A stretch of 34,956 nucleotides of DNA. Source: Fragilariopsis cylindrus CCMP1102. Lineage: Eukaryota > Bacillariophyta > Bacillariophyceae > Bacillariales > Bacillariaceae. Below the pieces are notes generated by a model. That model searched no databases. It was not told the DNA's origin and worked only from the letters and a program-made list of their open reading frames with translations. This document shows, piece after piece, positions 29,201-34,956 of this stretch (position 1 is its first letter; every line of letters begins with the position of its first letter). The stretch covers positions 1-34,956 of the forward strand of contig FMBT01000140.1 of the NCBI GenBank assembly GCA_900095095.1, in the 5' to 3' direction. A program made the translations under genes and the position numbers.

Positions 29201-32200
29201 AAGCAGTTGCTAATGCAGTCGCACTTAGGATATCTGTAGCAGTTGCAGTAGCCGTTGCTGTTTCAACCGCTGTTGAGCAGGCAGTTGCAGAGTCGGTCCC
29301 TGTTGCAGTAGAAGTTGCGGCAAGAATTCCAGTGGCAGTTGCGAACCCAATTTCAATCGCTGTTGTAGTCGCTGTTGCTGTTCCAGCAATTGTTCCCACC
29401 GCTGTTGAGCAGGCTGTTAAGGTCCCTGTTGAAGTCGCTGTTGCAAGGGCTGTTGCACATGCTTCAGGAAGGGTTGTGACTTGTGTTGGAAGAAGTACTG
29501 TTCCAGGCGAGGATGTGCAAGTAGAACATGCAACCCCACAAGTAGCGATAGGTGAAAGACTAGGAACAGAACTTGGTGAAAGACTGGGACCTGCACTTGG
29601 GTCAAGACTTGGAACAGAACTCGGAAGAGAACTTGGTGAAAGACTGGGCCCGAAGCTTGGTCTGGAACTAGGAGCAGTACTTGGGCCAGCACTTGGACAG
29701 AACTCGGTGCGCCGCTCGGATCCAGACTAGGAGCAGAGCTAGGAGAAGCACTCGGATCAACACTCGGTGCTGCGCTTGGATCTGCACTAGGATCAGAACT
29801 AGGAACCTCACTGGGAGCAAGGCTAGGGGCAGCGCTCGGATCAAGACTTGGGATGGAACTGGGTGCAGCACTTGGCAATACACTTGGTTCCAAACTGGGC
29901 AAGCTACTTGGTGAAAGACTGGGACCTGCGCTTGGGTCAAGACTTGGAGCAGAACTGGGGTCAAGACTTGGAGCAGAACTAGGACCACCACTTGGAAGAC
30001 CGCTCGGATCAGAACTAGGACCACCACTTGGAACTACACTTGGAAGACCGCTCGGATCAGAACTAGGACCACCACTTGGAACTACACTTGGAAGAGAGCT
30101 GGGCAAATTACTTGGCTCCCCGCTCGGATTAGCACTCGGAATGGCACTCGGAATGGAACTTGGAATGGAGCTGGGGTCCAAACTAGGGACAGAACTCGGT
30201 GCACCACTCGGATCAGAGCTAGGTGAAAGACTAGGAACAGAACTTGGTGAAAGACTGGGACCTGCACTTGGGTCAAGACTTGGAACAGAACTCGGAAGAG
30301 AACTTGGTGAAAGACTGGGCCCGAAGCTTGGTCTGGAACTAGGAGCAGTACTTGGGCAGCACTTGGGACAGAACTCGGTGCGCCGCTCGGATCCAGACTA
30401 GGAGCAGAGCTAGGAGAAGCACTCGGATCAACACTCGGTGCTGCGCTTGGATCCGCACTAGGATCAGAACTAGGAACCTCACTGGGAGCAAGGCTAGGGG
30501 CAGCGCTCGGATCAAGACTTGGGATGGAACTGGGTGCAGCACTTGGCAATACACTTGGTTCCAAACTGGGCAAGCTACTTGGTGAAAGACTGGGACCTGC
30601 GCTTGGGTCAAGACTTGGAGCAGAACTGGGGTCAAGACTTGGAGCAGAACTAGGACCACCACTTGGAAGACCGCTCGGATCAGAACTAGGACCACCACTT
30701 GGAACTACACTTGGAAGACCGCTCGGATCAGAACTAGGACCACCACTTGGAACTACACTTGGAAGAGAGCTGGGCAAATTACTTGGCTCCCCGCTCGGAT
30801 TAGCACTCGGAATGGCACTCGGAATGGAACTTGGAATGGAGCTGGGGTCCAAACTAGGGACAGAACTCGGTGCACCACTCGGATCAGAGCTAGGTGAAAG
30901 ACTAGGAACAGAACTTGGTGAAAGACTGGGACCTGCACTTGGGTCAAGACTTGGAACAGAACTCGGAAGAGAACTTGGTGAAAGACTGGGCCCGAAGCTC
31001 GGTCTGGAACTAGGAGCAGTACTTGGGCCAGCACTTGGGACAGAACTCGGTGCGCCGCTCGGATCCAGACTAGGAGCAGAGCTAGGAGAAGCACTCGGAT
31101 CAACACTCGGTGCTGCGCTTGGATCCGCACTAGGATCAGAACTAGGAACCTCACTGGGAGCAAGGCTAGGGGCAGCGCTCGGATCAAGACTTGGGATGGA
31201 ACTGGGTGCAGCACTTGGCAATACACTTGGTTCCAAACTGGGCAAGCTACTTGGTGAAAGACTGGGACCTGCGCTTGGGTCAAGACTTGGAGCAGAACTG
31301 GGGTCAAGACTTGGAGCAGAACTAGGACCACCACTTGGAAGACCGCTCGGATCAGAACTAGGACCACCACTTGGAACTACACTTGGAAGACCGCTCGGAT
31401 CAGAACTAGGACCACCACTTGGAACTACACTTGGAAGAGAGCTGGGCAAATTACTTGGCTCCCCGCTCGGATTAGCACTCGGAATGGCACTCGGAATGGA
31501 ACTTGGAATGGAGCTGGGGTCCAAACTAGGGACAGAACTCGGTGCACCACTCGGATCAGAGCTAGGTGAAAGACTAGGAACAGAACTTGGTGAAAGACTG
31601 GGACCTGCACTTGGGTCAAGACTTGGAACAGAACTCGGAAGAGAACTTGGTGAAAGACTGGGCCCGAAGCTCGGTCTGGAACTAGGAGCAGTACTTGGGC
31701 CAGCACTTGGGACAGAACTCGGTGCGCCGCTCGGATCCAGACTAGGAGCAGAGCTAGGAGAAGCACTCGGATCAACACTCGGTGCTGCGCTTGGATCCGC
31801 ACTAGGATCAGAACTAGGAACCTCACTGGGAGCAAGGCTAGGGGCAGCGCTCGGATCAAGACTTGGGATGGAACTGGGTGCAGCACTTGGCAATACACTT
31901 GGTTCCAAACTGGGCAAGCTACTTGGTGAAAGACTGGGACCTGCGCTTGGGTCAAGACTTGGAGCAGAACTGGGGTCAAGACTTGGAGCAGAACTAGGAC
32001 CACCACTTGGAAGACCGCTCGGATCAGAACTAGGACCACCACTTGGAACTACACTTGGAAGACCGCTCGGATCAGAACTAGGACCACCACTTGGAACTAC
32101 ACTTGGAAGAGAGCTGGGCAAATTACTTGGCTCCCCGCTCGGATTAGCACTCGGAATGGCACTCGGAATGGAACTTGGAATGGAGCTGGGGTCCAAACTA

Positions 32201-34956
32201 GGGACAGAACTCGGTGCACCACTCGGATCAGAGCTAGGTGAAAGACTAGGAACAGAACTTGGTGAAAGACTGGGACCTGCACTTGGGTCAAGACTTGGAA
32301 CAGAACTCGGAAGAGAACTTGGTGAAAGACTGGGCCCGAAGCTCGGTCTGGAACTAGGAGCAGTACTTGGGCCAGCACTTGGGACAGAACTCGGTGCGTC
32401 GCTCGGATCCAGACTAGGAGCAGAGCTAGGAGAAGCACTCGGATCAACACTCGGTGCTGCGCTTGGATCCGCACTAGGATCAGAACTAGGAACCTCACTG
32501 GGAGCAAGGCTAGGGGCAGCGCTCGGATCAAGACTTGGGATGGAACTGGGTGCAGCACTTGGCAATACACTTGGTTCCAAACTGGGCAAGCTACTTGGTG
32601 AAAGACTGGGACCTGCGCTTGGGTCAAGACTTGGAGCAGAACTGGGGTCAAGACTTGGAGCAGAACTAGGACCACCACTTGGAAGACCGCTCGGATCAGA
32701 ACTAGGACCACCACTTGGAACTACACTTGGAAGACCGCTCGGATCAGAACTAGGACCACCACTTGGAACTACACTTGGAAGAGAGCTGGGCAAATTACTT
32801 GGCTCCCCGCTCGGATTAGCACTCGGAATGGCACTCGGAATGGAACTTGGAATGGAGCTGGGGTCCAAACTAGGGACAGAACTCGGTGCACCACTCGGAT
32901 CAGAGCTAGGTGAAAGACTAGGAACAGAACTTGGTGAAAGACTGGGACCTGCACTTGGGTCAAGACTTGGAACAGAACTCGGAAGAGAACTTGGTGAAAG
33001 ACTGGGCCCGAAGCTCGGTCTGGAACTAGGAGCAGTACTTGGGCCAGCACTTGGGACAGAACTCGGTGCGTCGCTCGGATCCAGACTAGGAGCAGAGCTA
33101 GGAGAAGCACTCGGATCAACACTCGGTGCTGCGCTTGGATCCGCACTAGGATCAGAACTAGGAACCTCACTGGGAGCAAGGCTAGGGGCAGCGCTCGGAT
33201 CAAGACTTGGGATGGAACTGGGTGCAGCACTTGGCAATACACTTGGTTCCAAACTGGGCAAGCTACTTGGTGAAAGACTGGGACCTGCGCTTGGGTCAAG
33301 ACTTGGAGCAGAACTGGGGTCAAGACTTGGAGCAGAACTAGGACCACCACTTGGAAGACCGCTCGGATCAGAACTAGGACCACCACTTGGAACTACACTT
33401 GGAAGACCGCTCGGATCAGAACTAGGACCACCACTTGGAACTACACTTGGAAGAGAGCTGGGCAAATTACTTGGCTCCCCGCTCGGATTAGCACTCGGAA
33501 TGGCACTCGGAATGGAACTTGGAATGGAGCTGGGGTCCAAACTAGGGACAGAACTCGGTGCACCACTCGGATCAGAGCTAGGTGAAAGACTAGGAACAGA
33601 ACTTGGTGAAAGACTGGGACCTGCACTTGGGTCAAGACTTGGAACAGAACTCGGAAGAGAACTTGGTGAAAGACTGGGCCCGAAGCTCGGTCTGGAACTA
33701 GGAGCAGTACTTGGGCCAGCACTTGGGACAGAACTCGGTGCGCCGCTCGGATCCAGACTAGGAGCAGAGCTAGGAGAAGCACTCGGATCAACACTCGGTG
33801 CTGCGCTTGGATCCGCACTAGGATCAGAACTAGGAACCTCACTGGGAGCAAGGCTAGGGGCAGCGCTCGGATCAAGACTTGGGATGGAACTGGGTGCAGC
33901 ACTTGGCAATACACTTGGTTCCAAACTGGGCAAGCTACTTGGTGAAAGACTGGGACCTGCGCTTGGGTCAAGACTTGGAGCAGAACTGGGGTCAAGACTT
34001 GGAGCAGAACTAGGACCACCACTTGGAAGACCGCTCGGATCAGAACTAGGACCACCACTTGGAACTACACTTGGAAGACCGCTCGGATCAGAACTAGGAC
34101 CACCACTTGGAACTACACTTGGAAGAGAGCTGGGCAAATTACTTGGCTCCCCGCTCGGATTAGCACTCGGAATGGCACTCGGAATGGAACTTGGAATGGA
34201 GCTGGGGTCCAAACTAGGGACAGAACTCGGTGCACCACTCGGATCAGAGCTAGGTGAAAGACTAGGAACAGAACTTGGTGAAAGACTGGGACCTGCACTT
34301 GGGTCAAGACTTGGAACAGAACTCGGAAGAGAACTTGGTGAAAGACTGGGCCCGAAGCTCGGTCTGGAACTAGGAGCAGTACTTGGGCCAGCACTTGGGA
34401 CAGAACTCGGTGCGCCGCTCGGATCCAGACTAGGAGCAGAGCTAGGAGAAGCACTCGGATCAACACTCGGTGCTGCGCTTGGATCCGCACTAGGATCAGA
34501 ACTAGGAACCTCACTGGGAGCAAGGCTAGGGGCAGCGCTCGGATCAAGACTTGGGATGGAACTGGGTGCAGCACTTGGCAATAACTTGGTTCCAAACTGG
34601 GCAAGCTACTTGGTGAAAGACTGGGACCTGCGCTTGGGTCAAGACTTGGAGCAGAACTGGGGTCAAGACTTGGAGCAGAACTAGGACCACCACTTGGAAG
34701 ACCGCTCGGATCAGAACTAGGACCACCACTTGGAACTACACTTGGAAGACCGCTCGGATCAGAACTAGGACCACCACTTGGAACTACACTTGGAAGAGAG
34801 CTGGGCAAATTACTTGGCTCCCCGCTCGGATTAGCACTCGGAATGGCACTCGGAATGGAACTTGGAATGGAGCTGGGGTCCAAACTAGGGACAGAACTCG
34901 GTGCACCACTCGGATCAGAGCTAGGTGAAAGACTAGGAACAGAACTTGGTGAAAGA
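23232..34956 (-). CDS. Giant modular repeat protein, probable cell-surface or wall protein (N-terminus off the right edge)
   Basis: At least 11.7 kb on the minus strand, read N to C: a PSxxPS array (34956-29550), Ala/Thr domain 1 (29549-28385), linker, Cys domain A, linker, Cys domain B, linker, Cys domain C, linker, Ala/Thr domain 2, and a TAA at 23232. PSxxPS tetrapeptides typically form extended, glycosylated stalks in diatom and other algal surface proteins. The Cys and Ala/Thr domains have solenoid-like periodicity. No signal peptide is visible because the N-terminus lies outside the window. The frame changes near 34583, 30357, 29697, about 28200, 28117, 28082, 26886, 26142 and 25311, mostly where one base is missing relative to sister copies. 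Consecutive modules nevertheless read on, so I treat it as one gene, possibly with sequence errors. The adhesive or wall role is inference. Confidence 0.75.
23235..24455 (-). repeat. Ala/Thr-alternating domain 2 (probable beta-solenoid)
   Basis: About 405 residues with Ala at nearly every second position and Thr, Ser, Ile or Val between. Turns of roughly 22 residues are separated by charged or Gly/Asp loops (for example TDVK, GSDIA, NPFIAN). It begins with an N-cap ATCGAGCSSC and ends with a C-cap ASGPGGGVETLFVKECVTATE. Both caps recur in domain 1. At DNA level it looks derived from a GCAACA hexanucleotide. Confidence 0.75.
24456..24791 (-). repeat. PSxxPS linker between Cys domain C and Ala/Thr domain 2
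   Basis: About 110 residues of Pro-Ser tetrapeptides (SLAPSEVPSLDPSVDPSAAP and similar). Its wording follows part of the 224-residue unit of the large array, showing common origin, but it is more diverged. Confidence 0.85.
24792..25680 (-). repeat. Cys-ladder domain copy C
   Basis: About 296 residues with around 14 repeats of [IV]GAx[SA]CxGxx[AS]C, each 18-22 residues long. It opens with VLVCNSVGVATIG and closes with AIFCPSRFTET. It is nearly identical to copies A and B. One base is missing near 25311 relative to both (GCCTGCGACTC against GCCTGCCGACTC), shifting the frame. Confidence 0.85.
25681..25881 (-). repeat. Short PSxxPS-like linker between Cys domains B and C
   Basis: Reads TMSPTRSRSPSASPSASPRP, then GGPSYMPSASPSGGPSSSPS, then leads into Cys domain C. 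Compared with the other inter-Cys linkers it lacks about 90 bp, and it alone keeps the reading frame at 25716-25721, where the others have lost one base. Confidence 0.8.
25882..26771 (-). repeat. Cys-ladder domain copy B
   Basis: Same 14-repeat domain as copies A and C and almost identical in DNA. One base is missing near 26142 (CTCGCCGTAC against CTCGCCAGTAC), changing the frame within the TGEGSCYKAGG repeat. Confidence 0.85.
26772..27113 (-). repeat. PSxxPS-like linker between Cys domains A and B
   Basis: Contains ILSSAPSVGPSGGPSFSPSS, a Cys-bearing insert (PSPMCDCACASP) and LSPSSSPSNSPSSKPSSSPS. The frame changes at 26885-26888, where AACTT of the B-C linker is AATT. Confidence 0.8.
27114..28003 (-). 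repeat. Cys-ladder domain copy A
   Basis: The only one of the three copies with an unbroken frame throughout. It is therefore the best guide to the domain: about 296 residues, about 14 IGAxSCxGxxAC repeats, with aromatic and positively charged residues concentrated in the loops of the C-terminal half. Confidence 0.88.
28004..28384 (-). repeat. PSxxPS-like linker between Ala/Thr domain 1 and Cys domain A
   Basis: Begins DIQCDIPESSSVPSAAPSLS and includes the Cys-bearing insert in shortened form. Relative to the A-B linker it lacks 22 bases near 28200 and one base near 28082, and it shares the one-base loss at 28117. The three changes sum to whole codons, so the frame is restored before Cys domain A. 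Confidence 0.8.
28385..29549 (-). repeat. Ala/Thr-alternating domain 1 (probable beta-solenoid)
   Basis: Homologous to domain 2: N-cap ATCGVACSTC, about 380 residues of Ala alternating with Thr, Ser, Val or Ile, and C-cap ASEPGGVVETVSIEECVTATE. The body has diverged from domain 2 much more than the Cys domain copies have from each other, so the two Ala/Thr domains separated earlier. The frame is intact throughout. Confidence 0.78.
29550..34956 (-). repeat. PSxxPS higher-order array: 8 full copies of a 672-bp unit plus a partial one
   Basis: Unit starts, marked by AGGTGAAAGACTAGG on plus, are at 29550, 30221, 30892, 31564, 32236, 32908, 33580, 34252 and 34923, so the spacing is 672 or, where one base is missing, 671. 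Each unit encodes 224 residues, or 56 PSxx tetrapeptides. Copies are nearly identical; differences include GCTTGG for GCTCGG in copies 1-2, GCGTCGC for GCGCCGC in copies 5-6, and single-base losses near 29697, 30357 and 34583. The array continues past the window edge. Confidence 0.95.

Noticed and set aside
28471..29730. Plus-strand Val/Ala-rich open frame of 419 codons
   Set aside because: Antisense of Ala/Thr domain 1, for the same reason.
30524..34684. A 1,386-codon plus-strand open frame of LGxELG repeats
   Set aside because: It is the antisense of the PSxxPS array. The repeat's codon choice lacks stops on the opposite strand, so a long antisense frame is expected. The coding strand is set by the Cys domains and by PSxxPS being a known algal motif.
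29550..34956. CRISPR-like array
   Set aside because: The repeats are 672 bp, contiguous, coding and without spacers, in a eukaryotic sequence.

Overview
This window is nuclear DNA from a eukaryotic microalga, most likely a diatom. The genes are AT-rich, widely spaced and have no operon structure. Coding regions carry runs of Asn, Ser and Thr. The right third holds very long PSxxPS (Pro-Ser) tetrapeptide arrays and SCxGxxAC cysteine repeats of the kind found in diatom and other stramenopile surface proteins. No species is named because nothing here decides it.

Layout. (a) 1-492, minus: the N-terminal part of a small membrane protein that runs off the left edge. (b) 1069-4876: a complete PIF/Harbinger DNA transposon with TTA target duplications and near-perfect 25/26-bp terminal inverted repeats. 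It carries a DDE transposase (plus) and a Myb/SANT-like partner protein (minus), convergently arranged. (c) 5087-6327: a prolyl-4-hydroxylase-type 2-oxoglutarate oxygenase resembling PHD/EGLN enzymes, about 210 bp downstream of the transposon. (d) 7011-8452: a membrane-anchored sulfotransferase. (e) 8682-10336, minus: ERO1, the ER disulfide-generating oxidase. (f) 11800-17824: a Ty3/gypsy-type LTR retrotransposon with two identical 149-bp LTRs, a GTAGG target duplication, an intact gag, and a pol whose protease and RT are intact but whose RNase H and integrase are broken. gag and pol share one frame separated by a single TGA. (g) 18480-19345: a tandem repeat of about 238 bp. (h) 19752-21587: an intact membrane-anchored SET-domain protein. 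(i) 22976-34956, minus: one giant modular protein gene, open at the right edge.

The giant gene is the most unusual content. Read N to C, it has at least 8 copies of a 672-bp (224-residue) higher-order PSxxPS repeat, an Ala/Thr-alternating domain with a period near 22 residues, three near-identical Cys-ladder domains joined by PSxxPS linkers, and a second Ala/Thr domain. Both repeat domain types look like beta-solenoids on Pro-Ser stalks, which suggests a very large secreted or cell-surface protein such as an adhesin or wall protein. That role is inference.

Many recognisable genes (transposase, oxygenase, sulfotransferase, ERO1, retroelement pol, giant protein) are split by small net frame changes although the protein reads on in another frame with its motifs preserved. 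Consensus sequencing error is a serious explanation. However, one frameshift is shared by two repeat copies, and the breaks are unevenly spread, so real decay cannot be excluded. Functional calls are firm where motifs are cited, but exact intact protein sequences should not be assumed.
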